A stretch of 64,000 bases of DNA from Natronomonas gomsonensis. GTDB lineage: Archaea; Halobacteriota; Halobacteria; Halobacteriales; Haloarculaceae. The translations under genes and the position numbers were made by a program. Where the stretch lies: NCBI RefSeq assembly GCF_013391635.1, contig NZ_JACAWU010000002.1:620001-684000 (forward strand), read 5' to 3'. The notes under the pieces are model-generated. The model was given only the letters and a program-made list of their open reading frames with translations, was not told the origin of the DNA and searched no databases. Below are positions 8,037 through 16,241 of the stretch, piece after piece; within the stretch, counting starts at the first letter, position 1; the number at the start of each line of letters is the position of its first letter.

Positions 8037-9457
8037 GCTTCCACCTCCGCTTTGGGCAGTTCACGCACGTCGGTCACTTCACCGGTGACCGCCGCCGCAG
8101 CGACCATCTCGGGACTCATCAGGACGGTCCGTCCGTCCTTCGAACCCTGTCGGCCGACGAAGTTCCGGTTCGAGGAGGAGGCACACGCCTCGTCACCCTC
8201 CAGTTGGTCATCGTTCATGCCGAGACACATCGAACAGCCGGCTTCACGCCAGTCGAAGCCGGCCTCTTTGAAGACCTCATCGAGGCCCTCGGCCTCGGCG
8301 GCGGCCTTCACGCGCTGGCTGCCGGGAACGACCATCCCACGGACGGAGTCGTCGACTTCTCGACCTTTGACGATTTCCGCCGCCGCACGCAGGTCGGGGA
8401 GTCGGGCGTTCGTACACGAGCCGAGGAAGGCCACGTCGATGTCGTAGCCTTCCATCGTCTGGCCGGGTTCGACGCGCATGTGCTCTTGGGCGCGTCGGGC
8501 GGTGTCCTGTTTGTCGGCGGGCAGGTCCTCGGGCGCGGGAATCTCCTCGGAGATGCCGATGCCCTGTCCGGGCGTGGTCCCCCACGTGACGACGGGCTCG
8601 ATCTCCGAGCCGTCGATAGTAACCACGTCGTCGTACTCGGCGTCGTCGTCGGATTTGATGGACTCCCAGTAGGGCTTCAGTTCCTCGAAGCGCTCGGGGT
8701 CGTCCTTGAACTCGTCCGTCTCCGCCAGCCACTCGTAGGTGGTCTCGTCGGGGTTGACGTAGCCCGCCCGAGCGCCGCCCTCGATGGACATGTTACAGAT
8801 GCTCATTCGACCCTCCATGCCGAGGCTCTCGATTGCCTCGCCGGCGTACTCGTAGACGTAGCCGACGCCGCCGTCGGTGCCGAGCCGTCGGATGATGGTC
8901 AGGATGATGTCCTTGGCGGTGACGCCCTCACCGAGTTCGCCGGTGACCTCGATTTTGCGGACCTTCTTCTTCTCCATGGCGACGGTCTGGGTCGCCAGCA
9001 CGTCCCGAATCTGGGAGGTGCCGATGCCGAACGCCAGAGCGCCGAATGCGCCGTGTGTGGAGGTGTGGCTGTCCCCACAGACGATGGTCTTGCCAGGTTG
9101 GGTGATACCCTGCTCCGGCCCGATGACGTGGACGATACCCTGATTGCCCGTCGTCGGGTCGTCGAGTTGGATGCCCGCCTCGCGGACGTTCTCTTCGAGT
9201 TCGGCCATCATCTCTTCTGCGGCCTCGTTGTCCAGCGGCCGCGATTGGTCGCCGGTCGGGACGATGTGGTCGACGGTGGCGTGGGTCAGGTCCGGACGGG
9301 CGACTTCGATGTCGCGCTCTCGGAGCATCCCGAACGCCTGCGGACTGGTCACCTCGTGGATGAGGTGCAGGCCGACGAACAGCTGGTCCTGTCCGTTCGG
9401 CAGGGTCGTCACCTTGTGTCGGTCCCAGACCTTGTCGTACAGCGTCCCGTCACTCAT
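8033..9457 (-). CDS. leuC: 3-isopropylmalate dehydratase large subunit
   Basis: Catalytic [4Fe-4S] subunit of isopropylmalate isomerase, 474 residues. Aconitase-fold motifs are [40 protein letters not shown] and the cluster-ligand cysteines in FLGSCTNAR and CSMCLGMN. The C-terminal [11 protein letters not shown] is the usual substrate-contact segment. Start [16 protein letters not shown] agrees with bacterial LeuC. It overlaps the upstream 81-residue ORF by 8 bases and leuD by 4. Confidence 0.95.
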   Translation of the reverse strand: MSDGTLYDKVWDRHKVTTLPNGQDQLFVGLHLIHEVTSPQAFGMLRERDIEVARPDLTHATVDHIVPTGDQSRPLDNEAAEEMMAELEENVREAGIQLDDPTTGNQGIVHVIGPEQGITQPGKTIVCGDSHTSTHGAFGALAFGIGTSQIRDVLATQTVAMEKKKVRKIEVTGELGEGVTAKDIILTIIRRLGTDGGVGYVYEYAGEAIESLGMEGRMSICNMSIEGGARAGYVNPDETTYEWLAETDEFKDDPERFEELKPYWESIKSDDDAEYDDVVTIDGSEIEPVVTWGTTPGQGIGISEEIPAPEDLPADKQDTARRAQEHMRVEPGQTMEGYDIDVAFLGSCTNARLPDLRAAAEIVKGREVDDSVRGMVVPGSQRVKAAAEAEGLDEVFKEAGFDWREAGCSMCLGMNDDQLEGDEACASSSNRNFVGRQGSKDGRTVLMSPEMVAAAAVTGEVTDVRELPKAEVEA

Positions 9458-9695
9458 CGTTTACACCACGGTCGTAGGCGCGTTGTGCGCCGTCGCTGTC
9501 GCCCGGCGGCGTGTGGCTCACGTCGCCCAGCGTTTCGGTTTTCTCGGGGACTGCCTCCGCGGCGCCGCCGTCGGCGGCAATGGTCTGCCCACGGCTGTAC
9601 GTCTGTGTGCTGCCGAACACCTCGCCTGTGATGGGGTTGGTGTGGCTCATCTCGCCCAGTGTGTCGTTGTCGTCTGTCATATCTCCGTCCGTCAT
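9450..9695 (-). CDS. Small repeat protein between ilvC and leuC, function unknown
   Basis: An 81-residue acidic protein inside the ilv-leu operon. Its ATG directly follows the ilvC TAA (TAAATG) and its end overlaps leuC, so it must be translated with them. It consists of two copies of one module: residues 11-36 ([11 protein letters not shown] ... TQTYSRG) and 54-77 ([11 protein letters not shown] ... QRAYDRG), sharing T-L-G-[ED]-[MV]-S-H-T and a closing [YA]-[SD]-R-G. A second in-frame ATG at 9680 may be the true start. I do not know a function; the location suggests a role with IlvC, LeuC or their regulation. Confidence 0.8.
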   Translation of the reverse strand: MTDGDMTDDNDTLGEMSHTNPITGEVFGSTQTYSRGQTIAADGGAAEAVPEKTETLGDVSHTPPGDSDGAQRAYDRGVNDE

Positions 9696-10691
9696 TTACT
9701 CCTCACCCCACGCGAACAGCGCGCGCAGGTCCTCGCCCACGTCTTCGATGTCGTGGTTCTTCTCGGCGGCCCGCAACTGCTTGTAACTCGGGCGGCCGGC
9801 CTGATTCTCGGTAATCCATTCTTTCGCGAAGGTGCCGTCCTGAACCTCCTCGAGGACTTCCTCCATCCGCTCGCGGGCGTGTTCGTCGACGACACGGTCG
9901 CCGCGGGTCAATCCGCCGTACTCGGCGGTGTCGGAGACGGAATCCCACATCTCGCTGTTGCCGCCCTCGTACATGAGGTCGACAATCAGTTTCAGTTCGT
10001 TGAGACACTCGAAGTACGCCATCTCCCGGGAGTAGCCGGCTTCGACCAGCGTCTCGTAGCCCTGCTTGACCAGCGAGGTGACGCCGCCACAGAGGACGGC
10101 CTGCTCGCCGAAGAGGTCCGTTTCGGTCTCCTCGCGGAAGGATGTCTCGACGACGCCCGCCCGCGTACAGCCGATGGCCTTCGCGTAGGCCAGTCCGATG
10201 TCGTGGGCTTCGTCGGTGGGGTCCTGATAGACCGCCAGCAGGCCGGGCGTCCCCTCGTCGTTCTCGTAGTTCCGCCGGACGAGGTGGCCGGGGGACTTCG
10301 GCGCGACCATGGTGACGTTGACCGACTCCTTCGGCTCGATTTGGCCGTAGTGGATGTTGAATCCGTGGGCGAACTGCAGCGTATCGCCGGGCGTCAGCAC
10401 GTCCTGTATCTCCTCGTAGACGGCCGGCTGGACCGTGTCGGGGACGAGGACCGAAACGAGGTCGGCTCGTTCGGCGGCCTGCCGTGGCGTCGCCACGTCG
10501 AGGCCGTCGGATTCGGCGGCGCTGCGGGAGGAAGAATCCTCACGGAGGCCGACCACCACGTCCACGCCGGACTCGTCGAGGTTCTGTGCGTGGGCGTGAC
10601 CCTGGCTGCCGTAGCCGAGGACGGCTACGGTCTTGTCGTCGAGTACTGTGCTGTCTGCGTCGTCGTCGTAGTAGATAGTTGCGTCAGTCAT
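9696..10691 (-). CDS. ilvC: Ketol-acid reductoisomerase
   Basis: Converts acetolactate or acetohydroxybutyrate to the dihydroxyacid with Mg2+ and NAD(P)H, in valine and isoleucine synthesis. The 331 residues fit the short class I enzyme: N-terminal Rossmann domain with [13 protein letters not shown] and the cofactor loop [10 protein letters not shown], then the knotted helical domain with the metal-binding [12 protein letters not shown] and [17 protein letters not shown]. Start is ATG 10691, inside the 4-base overlap with ilvN. Confidence 0.96.
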   Translation of the reverse strand: MTDATIYYDDDADSTVLDDKTVAVLGYGSQGHAHAQNLDESGVDVVVGLREDSSSRSAAESDGLDVATPRQAAERADLVSVLVPDTVQPAVYEEIQDVLTPGDTLQFAHGFNIHYGQIEPKESVNVTMVAPKSPGHLVRRNYENDEGTPGLLAVYQDPTDEAHDIGLAYAKAIGCTRAGVVETSFREETETDLFGEQAVLCGGVTSLVKQGYETLVEAGYSREMAYFECLNELKLIVDLMYEGGNSEMWDSVSDTAEYGGLTRGDRVVDEHARERMEEVLEEVQDGTFAKEWITENQAGRPSYKQLRAAEKNHDIEDVGEDLRALFAWGEE

Positions 10692-11320
10692 GTGTGGGTC
10701 TCGTCAACTCGTGCGGTTTCCTCTTCGCCTCGTGCCAGCGCCGCCTGTCCGGTCCGAGCGATTTCTCGGATGCCGAACTGCTCGTAGGCGTCGATAGCGT
10801 CGTCTATCTTTCCCTCGTCGCCGGTAATCTGGACCGTAATCGTCCGTGGGCCGGCGTCGAGCGTCTCGCCGCCGTACATCTCCGTGATAGCCTGAACCTT
10901 GTCCGGCTCGTCACCGTTGACCTTCAGGATGACCAACTCGCGGGCGACGGGTTCGGCGTCCAACTCCCGGACGTGGACGACCGGAAGCAGTTTGTTCAAC
11001 TGCTTTTTCGCCTGGTCGATGCCGGGGTCGGGTTCCTCGATGACCAGCGTGATGCGGGAGTAGCCCTCGTTTTGGGTCGGTCCGACGGTTAGCGACTCGA
11101 TGTTGAACTGTCGGCGGTGGAACAGTCCCGAGACGCGCGCGAGCACGCCGGGTTCGTCCTTGACGTACGCCGAGATGATGGTCCGGCGCGGTTCGTGTTC
11201 GGCCTCCACGTCGGGGTCGACGCGGATGCCCTGTTTGTTTCGTCGACCGACCGGTCGGGTGCGCTCTTCGGGGGCCGGGCCTTCCAACCCGTTCCGGTGG
11301 ACGTTCTGGTTGCGGCTCAT
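10688..11320 (-). CDS. ilvN: Acetolactate synthase small (regulatory) subunit
   Basis: Regulatory subunit of acetohydroxyacid synthase. After a haloarchaeal N-terminal extension (about 50 residues, charged), an ACT domain starts at [20 protein letters not shown], followed by [11 protein letters not shown], the loop where branched-chain feedback ligands bind in homologues. The second half ([38 protein letters not shown]) is the usual C-terminal domain. The 210 residues are slightly longer than bacterial IlvH because of the extension. It overlaps ilvB and ilvC by 4 bases each. Confidence 0.95.
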   Translation of the reverse strand: MSRNQNVHRNGLEGPAPEERTRPVGRRNKQGIRVDPDVEAEHEPRRTIISAYVKDEPGVLARVSGLFHRRQFNIESLTVGPTQNEGYSRITLVIEEPDPGIDQAKKQLNKLLPVVHVRELDAEPVARELVILKVNGDEPDKVQAITEMYGGETLDAGPRTITVQITGDEGKIDDAIDAYEQFGIREIARTGQAALARGEEETARVDETHT

Positions 11321-13062
11321 AGCTGGTCCTCCGAGAGTGCGAACTGCCCGTTGTCGCCGCCGCTGGGCACCATCGGGTAGACGTTCTCGCCGGGGTCGAT
11401 GTGGGCGTCGACGACGCTCGGCCCGTCGTAGGCCAGCGCCTCCTCGACGACCTCCTCGACCTCCTCGTAGGTGTCGATGCGGAAGCCGCGTGCGCCGAAG
11501 GCCTCAGCGAGCGTGTCGAAGTCCGGAATCCAGGGGTACTCCGAGGCCATGTGGCGTTCGCCGAAGAATGCGTCCTGCCACTGTCGGACCATCCCGATGG
11601 CCGCGTTGTTCAACACGACGATGGTGATGTCGAGGTTCTCACGCACCGCGACGGACAGTTCCTGACACGTCATCAGGAACGACCCGTCGCCGTCGAAACA
11701 GACCACGTCCTTGTCGGGCGCAGCCAGTTTCGCGCCGATGGTGGCGGGAACGCCGTAGCCCATCGCACCGAGGCCGTGAGACGACACCCACGTGCGGGGC
11801 TCCTTGTAGGTCCAGTACTGACAGGCCCACATCTGGTGTTGGCCGACGCCGGTGGTGACGATGGCATCGTCGTCGGTGGCGTTGTCGAAGGCCTCGACGA
11901 CGTACTGCGGTTTGACCGGGTCGTCTTCGGGCGCAGCGTAGTCCATCGGGTACTCGTCTTTCCACTGTTGGACCTGCTCGCGCCACTCGTCGCAGGCCGG
12001 CGAGCGCGGCATCGCCGTCGCCAGTTGTTTGGTGACGGCTTTGGCGTCGCCGATGAGCGGATAGTCGGCCTCGACGTTCTTCGAGACCTCCGCGGGGTCG
12101 ATTTCGACGTGGATGACCTCCGCGTCGGGCGCGAACGTCTCCAGCCCACCGGTCAGGCGGTCGTCGAAGCGCGTCCCGACTGCGAGCATGCAGTCGGTCA
12201 TCGTGATGGCCATGTTGGCGTAGCCGGTACCGTGCATTCCGGCCATCTCCAGGGAGAGTTCGTGGTCTTCGGGGAACGCGCCGATGCCGGGCATCGTCGT
12301 GACGACCGGAATCTCGTGTTCCTTCGCGAATTCCCGAATCTCCTCGGAGGCTTCGGCCTTGATGACGCCGCCGCCAGCGAGGATGACCGGTCGGTCCGCC
12401 TCGGCGAGCACGTCGGCGGCCTCGGCGACCGCTTCGGGTTCGGCCGTCTCCGGCGGGTTGTACGTGTCCGGCGTCTCTGGGGTGCCGGGGTCTTCGCTGG
12501 CGTCGCCTTTCGTCACGTCCTTCGGCAGGTCGACCAGGGTCGGTCCCTGCCGGCCGCGTTTGGCCAGCGCGAAGGCGGTGCCGACGTCGGTGCCGACCGT
12601 CTCCGAATCGTTGGCGAAGACGTTAGCCTTCGTGATGGGGCTGGTGACGCCGATGGTGTCGGTCTCCTGGAAGGCGTCGTTGCCGACGAACTCCGTGGGG
12701 ACCTGTCCGGTCAGCGCGATGAGGGGGTCCGAGTCCATGTTGGCGTCGGCGATGCCGGTGACGAGGTTCGTCGCCCCCGGCCCCGACGTGGCCATGCAGA
12801 CGCCCGGCTCGCCGGAGACGATGCCGTATGCGTCGGCGGCGTGGGCGGCGCCCTGTTCGTGGGCCATCGTGATGTGGTCCATCTCGGAGTGATACAGGGC
12901 GTCGTAGACGGGCATGATGGCCCCTCCCTGCACGCCGAATAGGTGTTCGACGCCGGCGTTCTCGAGTGCGCGGACGACCGCATCCGCGCCCGTCTCGATG
13001 TCACCGGTGGTCGTTTCGGACGTTTCGGCGTCCTGTGGTGCCTGTGCCTGTTCGCCGCTCAT
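11317..13062 (-). CDS. ilvB: Acetolactate synthase large (catalytic) subunit
   Basis: ThDP-dependent acetohydroxyacid synthase, first common step of valine, leucine and isoleucine synthesis. The 581 residues have the N-terminal pyrimidine-binding domain (HLFGVQGGAIMPVYDAL; glutamate in AHEQGAAHAADAYG), a central domain and the C-terminal pyrophosphate-binding motif running from GDGSFLMTCQEL to LNNAAIGMVRQWQ. Residues 1-25 are a polar tail. A strong ribosome-binding site GAGGTGA lies 6 bases upstream, consistent with a gene read from a long leader rather than leaderless. The leader region (13063-13285) carries a candidate attenuator. Confidence 0.96.
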   Translation of the reverse strand: MSGEQAQAPQDAETSETTTGDIETGADAVVRALENAGVEHLFGVQGGAIMPVYDALYHSEMDHITMAHEQGAAHAADAYGIVSGEPGVCMATSGPGATNLVTGIADANMDSDPLIALTGQVPTEFVGNDAFQETDTIGVTSPITKANVFANDSETVGTDVGTAFALAKRGRQGPTLVDLPKDVTKGDASEDPGTPETPDTYNPPETAEPEAVAEAADVLAEADRPVILAGGGVIKAEASEEIREFAKEHEIPVVTTMPGIGAFPEDHELSLEMAGMHGTGYANMAITMTDCMLAVGTRFDDRLTGGLETFAPDAEVIHVEIDPAEVSKNVEADYPLIGDAKAVTKQLATAMPRSPACDEWREQVQQWKDEYPMDYAAPEDDPVKPQYVVEAFDNATDDDAIVTTGVGQHQMWACQYWTYKEPRTWVSSHGLGAMGYGVPATIGAKLAAPDKDVVCFDGDGSFLMTCQELSVAVRENLDITIVVLNNAAIGMVRQWQDAFFGERHMASEYPWIPDFDTLAEAFGARGFRIDTYEEVEEVVEEALAYDGPSVVDAHIDPGENVYPMVPSGGDNGQFALSEDQL

Positions 13063-13112
13063 GAGGCGTCACCTCGCGTGCGATACCGTCGATTGCTGTG
13101 TCGTGTGTCCAT
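13059..13112 (-). CDS. Candidate 17-codon upstream ORF overlapping the ilvB start
   Basis: ATG at 13112 opens a 17-codon frame (MDTRHSNRRYRTRGDAS) whose TGA overlaps the ilvB ATG in ATGA, the same arrangement the structural genes of this operon use for coupling. The peptide is very basic, unlike the acidic proteome, and the ilvB ribosome-binding site lies inside the frame. Translation could clear or occupy that site. It may equally be a chance frame. Confidence 0.3.
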   Translation of the reverse strand: MDTRHSNRRYRTRGDAS

Positions 13113-13167
13113 TGTCCTGTCTGTAATCGGCTGAAAGCGATGCGAACCGCGTCGGAAAGAAGGGTGT

Positions 13168-13189
13168 GTAGGGGCTAGGCCGCCCCTAC
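13168..13189 (-). promoter_or_regulatory. Hairpin in the ilvB leader, candidate attenuator/terminator
   Basis: On the minus strand GTAGGGGC and GCCCCTAC form a perfect 8-bp stem with a 6-base loop. The stem begins in the last codons of the 24-codon leader ORF and the loop holds its stop codon. A second, earlier hairpin (arms CGCTGG and CCAGCG, 13203-13240) lies inside the ORF, and its GCCCC stretch (13209-13213 region) can pair with the GGGGC of the later stem, giving mutually exclusive folds. Only a weak pyrimidine run, CTTCTTTCC, follows; there is no long T tract. Confidence 0.5.
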
Positions 13190-13249
13190 AATAATCGTCG
13201 CGACGCTGGGGGCAAGCGCGAGCGTGCCGAGTCCAGCGGTCGCATTCAT
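13175..13249 (-). CDS. Candidate ilv operon leader peptide (24 aa)
   Basis: The frame reads MNATAGLGTLAL, then APSVATIIVGAA and TAG. Seven of 24 residues are Leu, Ile or Val, and it ends with consecutive Ile-Ile-Val encoded by ATT ATT GTA, codons that are uncommon in this GC-rich DNA. The ATG lies about 30 bases after a TATA-like CCTTATGT (13276-13283), so it would be at or near the transcript 5-prime end and be leaderless. The stop codon falls in the loop of the following hairpin. These are features of a branched-chain amino acid attenuation peptide; nothing here proves translation. Confidence 0.5.
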   Translation of the reverse strand: MNATAGLGTLALAPSVATIIVGAA

Positions 13250-13274
13250 TACAGTCGATGTTGTGCCGTGAACC

Positions 13275-13284
13275 GACATAAGGA
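13275..13284 (-). promoter_or_regulatory. Putative promoter of the ilvB operon leader
   Basis: CCTTATGT on the minus strand, a weak TATA-like element in the 126-base gap between the leuA stop and the leader ORF. It would start transcription at about 13250-13253, immediately before the leader ATG. Confidence 0.45.
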
Positions 13285-13375
13285 TTCCGTGTCGCGCGAG
13301 CGTTGCCCAACGGTTCGCCGGCGCGGCCGCTCACCGGTCGCTGCCACGGGGCGAAACCGTCCGCGGGGGGCATCC

Positions 13376-14591
13376 CTATGCGCGAACCTCCTCGCGTCGG
13401 ACGCCTACCTCCCGGGCCAACTCCTTGAGCGTCTCGAAGGTGACCTTCTCGTCGGCCGCGCCGCGGTCCTTGACCATCCGGGTCACTTCGCGGACCTCGG
13501 CGTCGCTCGGGTCGAACCCGGCTTCTTCCAGCCGTTGGCGGACGGAGTGAGTGCCGGTGTGTTTGCCGAGCACCAACTCGCGTGTCGCACCGACCATCTG
13601 CGGCGTCATCACGCCCGGCTCGAACGTGTCGGCGTTCTCGATGATGCCGGCGGCGTGGATGCCGGATTCGTGGGAGAAGGCGTTGTCGCCCACGATGGGC
13701 TTGTTCGCCGGGATGGCGATGTCGCTTTTGCCCTCCACGAGACGCGCCAGTTCCGTGATGCGCTCGGTTTTGATGCCGGTGTCGACGTCGTACAGCGACT
13801 CCAGCGCCATCACGACCTCTTCGTAGGCCGCGTTGCCGGCGCGTTCGCCGATGCCGTTGACCGACACCTGCGCCTGAGCGGCGCCGGCCTCGTAGCCGGA
13901 CAGCGCGTTGGCGGCCGCCAATCCGAAGTCGTCGTGGGTGTGGACGTCGATGTCGGCGTCCGTGTGCGCACAGACGGTCTCGACCATGTCGTAGAACCGC
14001 CGTGGCGTCGCAACCCCACAGGTGTCGGGAATGTTTATCCAGTCCGTCCCCGCGTCGGAGACGCCCTCGATGACATCAATCAGGAACGATTCGTCGGTAC
14101 GCGTGGCGTCCATCGGCGAGTACATGCAGGTGACACCGGCGTCCTTGACGCGCTCGACGGCCTCGATAGACCGTTCCAGCGCCTCCTCTCGGCTGGTGTG
14201 CATCGAATCCTGCAGTTGTACGTCACTCGTCGAACAGAACACGTGTACCATGCCGACGCCGGATTCCAGTGCGGCGTCGATGTCTTTGTCCACGACGCGG
14301 GCCAACCCGCAGACTGTGGACGACGTGGCTTCGGCGATGTCCCGTACCGCTTCGAACTCCGCATCGGAGTTCACGGGGAAGCCGGCCTCGATGACGTGGG
14401 TGCCCATGTCGTCGAGGACGGCAGCGATTTCGCGTTTGTCCTCGTAACTGAACGAGGTTCGCGGGGACTGTTCGCCGTCGCGCAGCGTCGTGTCGAAAAT
14501 TCGGGCCTCGCTTATCTCCGAGGTACTATCTAGCGTGCCCTGGAAGAACTCGATCCGCCGCCGAAGGCGACGTATCCTCGTGCTGTGTCAT
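13376..14591 (-). CDS. leuA: 2-isopropylmalate synthase LeuA (apparent 5-prime frameshift)
   Basis: DRE-TIM metallolyase that condenses acetyl-CoA with 2-oxoisovalerate. Motifs are DTTLRDGEQSPR (N-terminal), HTHDDFG, NGIGERAGNAAYEE and HESGIHAAG. At about 400 residues it lacks the C-terminal LeuA allosteric domain, the short LeuA/CimA-like form; operon context favours leucine. The leaderless ATG 14591, with TATTTAAAT at 14617-14625, opens a frame (MTQHEDTSPSAADRV) that stops at TAG 14526. The catalytic frame has no ATG, GTG or TTG before 14407, which would delete DTTLRDGEQ. Adding one copy of TCGAG near 14549-14553 joins the frames into AADRVEFFQGTL, the family sequence. So it is a real or sequencing frameshift. 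Confidence 0.85.
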
Positions 14592-14616
14592 AGCAACTGA
14601 TGGAGTGTCTTGCAGG

Positions 14617-14625
14617 TATTTAAAT
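14617..14625 (-). promoter_or_regulatory. leuA TATA element
   Basis: TATTTAAAT (palindromic core) centred about 30 bases before the ATG at 14591, the distance for leaderless transcription. It supports 14591 as the original leuA start even though the frame is broken soon after. Confidence 0.6.
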
Positions 14626-15075
14626 CTACCCTTGCGGCTGGCGATAGCCGGTGCGGGTCACCCATCCTCGCGAATCGCTCGAACCCCGAAACCACCGGAC
14701 GTAAACGCCTAATACGGGTTCATCCTGCCTTGCATCACTCGTCACCCAACCGTCCGAAACCGCCGTTTAAATAATCGTGAGAATGATATTTGCAGAGAAT
14801 ATTTTAGGAAACAACTAATTCGTCGGCTCGCGCGCGCCGTACAATCGGACAAACATCCACATCGACTCGGCGCCGACTCGCGTGGAGTCGGCCGACCGTA
14901 GAGAACGCTTCCTCGCCAATCGACTGTGGGTAGAGGCTGGTACAGCTATTTATCATATCACTAAATATGTGGGTTTAATCATGTTCTGTGTCTTGAGTAA
15001 ATCCCTTCTTAATTCGCCATACGGAGTTTTACTTCCTGTTTTAAGATACTTGCTCTCCTACACTTACCACATAGG
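14626..15075. other. AT-rich gene-free gap before the glycan island
   Basis: No convincing gene lies between the leuA promoter and the promoter at 15076. From about 14940 to 15090 the DNA is far richer in A and T than the flanks. A TTTAAATAAT box (14766-14775) could be a plus-strand promoter with no gene behind it, leaving room for an unannotated RNA. A 71-codon frame at 14882-15097 has AT-rich codons and a non-acidic product and is not called as a gene. Confidence 0.5.
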
Positions 15076-15085
15076 TTATATATTA
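15076..15085 (+). promoter_or_regulatory. TATA element of the LamG lipoprotein gene
   Basis: TTATATATTA, centre about 27 bases before ATG 15107, predicts a leaderless transcript. It is the strongest TATA box at the entry to the surface-glycan region. Confidence 0.65.
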
Positions 15086-15106
15086 ACAATTGCTTAACCG
15101 GACAGG

Positions 15107-16234
15107 ATGGCCGAAGAACCACCCAGCGATAGGCAGTCGGGGTCCGACCTGTCGAGGCGGGCGTACGTGAAGCTCACCGGGCTCGCAGCGACGGCCGTCG
15201 GGACGGCGGGTTGTGTCACCGACGACCTGTCGCTGCCCGGCAGGTCCACCGACACGATTCGATACGGGTACGGCGGCGTTCCAATGGTCGTCACCGTCGT
15301 CGAGGACGATTCCTCGCTGCCGCCGGCCGTGAGTCGGTGGACGTTCGACGAGGTTGACGGCACGACCGCACACGACGCCGTCGGCGGACTCGACGGCGAG
15401 ATTCGCGGCGACCCAGTTCTCGGCGCATCAGGCATCAGAGGCGCGGGCGCGTTCGACTTTCGCGACAGCACCGGCAACTACGTCGTCGTCGCCGACGACG
15501 CTGCACTTCGACCCCGACAGCAGATGAGCTTCGGCGGGTGGTACAGAACCGAAAGCGGCGCGACGAGTCAGACTGTCCTCCAGAAGGCGGATTCGCTAAC
15601 CGGCGATGTCGGCTACACCGTCGACGTGCAAACCGAAAACAGCCTGCGAACTCACCTCGGCGTCGACAGCGGGACCGCCCGACTCAACCCCTGGGGCGTC
15701 GCGACCCACGACGGCGAGTGGCACCACATCATGCTGACGTGGGATGGTGACGCCTTCATCTGCTATCTCGATGGCGAAGAAATCGCCCGCGACGAATCAC
15801 AGTCGGGGGAGATTCAGCACTCGACGAACCCGCTGTACGTCGCCCGCGGCGACAACGGCTGGAGTTCCACCTACGAGATGGCCGGAGGTATCGACGACGT
15901 TCGCGTGTACGCGACGGCACTGACCGCCGAGGAGGTCGCGGCCCTCTACGACGGCACTGCCGACGCCGACGAGGCAACGCCAACCCCGACGACGGAGCCG
16001 ACCGCAACGCCAACGCCCACACCCGAACCGACCGCGACGCCAACTCCGACGCCGGAGCCGACCGCGACACCGACTGCAACCGCCACACCCGAACCGACGC
16101 CGACAGCGACGCAAACACCCACCGAAACTGCGACACCCGAACCAACGCCGACCCCGACACCAACCCCAGCCGACGACAGCGAGTACGGCCGACTGGGCTA
16201 CGGCGAAGGCGGCTACGGCGGTACGAACAACTAA
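15107..16234 (+). CDS. Tat-exported LamG-domain lipoprotein with Pro/Thr-rich linker
   Basis: Predicted surface protein, 375 residues. The N-terminus has a twin-arginine region ([11 protein letters not shown]) and a lipobox ending TAGC at about Cys37, so export by Tat and lipid anchoring are likely. A LamG/concanavalin A-like domain spans about 80-285 ([49 protein letters not shown]), probably binding carbohydrate. A TPTPEP-rich linker of about 65 residues follows, and the protein ends [14 protein letters not shown] related RYGYGG motif occurs just after the lipobox. It begins the island; the next gene starts 7 bases after its stop. Confidence 0.85.
   Translation: MAEEPPSDRQSGSDLSRRAYVKLTGLAATAVGTAGCVTDDLSLPGRSTDTIRYGYGGVPMVVTVVEDDSSLPPAVSRWTFDEVDGTTAHDAVGGLDGEIRGDPVLGASGIRGAGAFDFRDSTGNYVVVADDAALRPRQQMSFGGWYRTESGATSQTVLQKADSLTGDVGYTVDVQTENSLRTHLGVDSGTARLNPWGVATHDGEWHHIMLTWDGDAFICYLDGEEIARDESQSGEIQHSTNPLYVARGDNGWSSTYEMAGGIDDVRVYATALTAEEVAALYDGTADADEATPTPTTEPTATPTPTPEPTATPTPTPEPTATPTATATPEPTPTATQTPTETATPEPTPTPTPTPADDSEYGRLGYGEGGYGGTNN
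15976..16170 (+). repeat. Low-complexity Pro/Thr-coding tandem repeat
   Basis: Imperfect repeats of short units encoding TPTP, EPTA and related steps inside the LamG lipoprotein gene. Such segments act as extended, often O-glycosylated spacers in surface proteins and change length readily by slippage. Confidence 0.8.
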
Positions 16235-16241
16235 CACTCTC

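Noticed and set aside
8204-9631. 475-codon plus-strand frame opposite leuC
   Set aside because: Shadow of leuC, which has clear aconitase-type motifs; no start signal or family features.
13059-13373. 104-codon minus-strand frame filling the leuA-ilvB gap
   Set aside because: Basic, motif-free product. The hydrophobic 24-codon frame with a leaderless promoter explains this region better; only the last 17 codons are kept as a possible coupled micro-ORF.
14882-15097. 71-codon frame in the AT-rich gap before the LamG gene
   Set aside because: AT-rich codons, basic and hydrophobic product unlike the proteome, no TATA box or ribosome-binding site at its start, and its end lies on the LamG promoter.
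15976-16170. CRISPR-like or minisatellite array
   Set aside because: The repeats are short, in frame and encode TPTPEP steps inside the LamG lipoprotein; there are no spacers and no cas genes.
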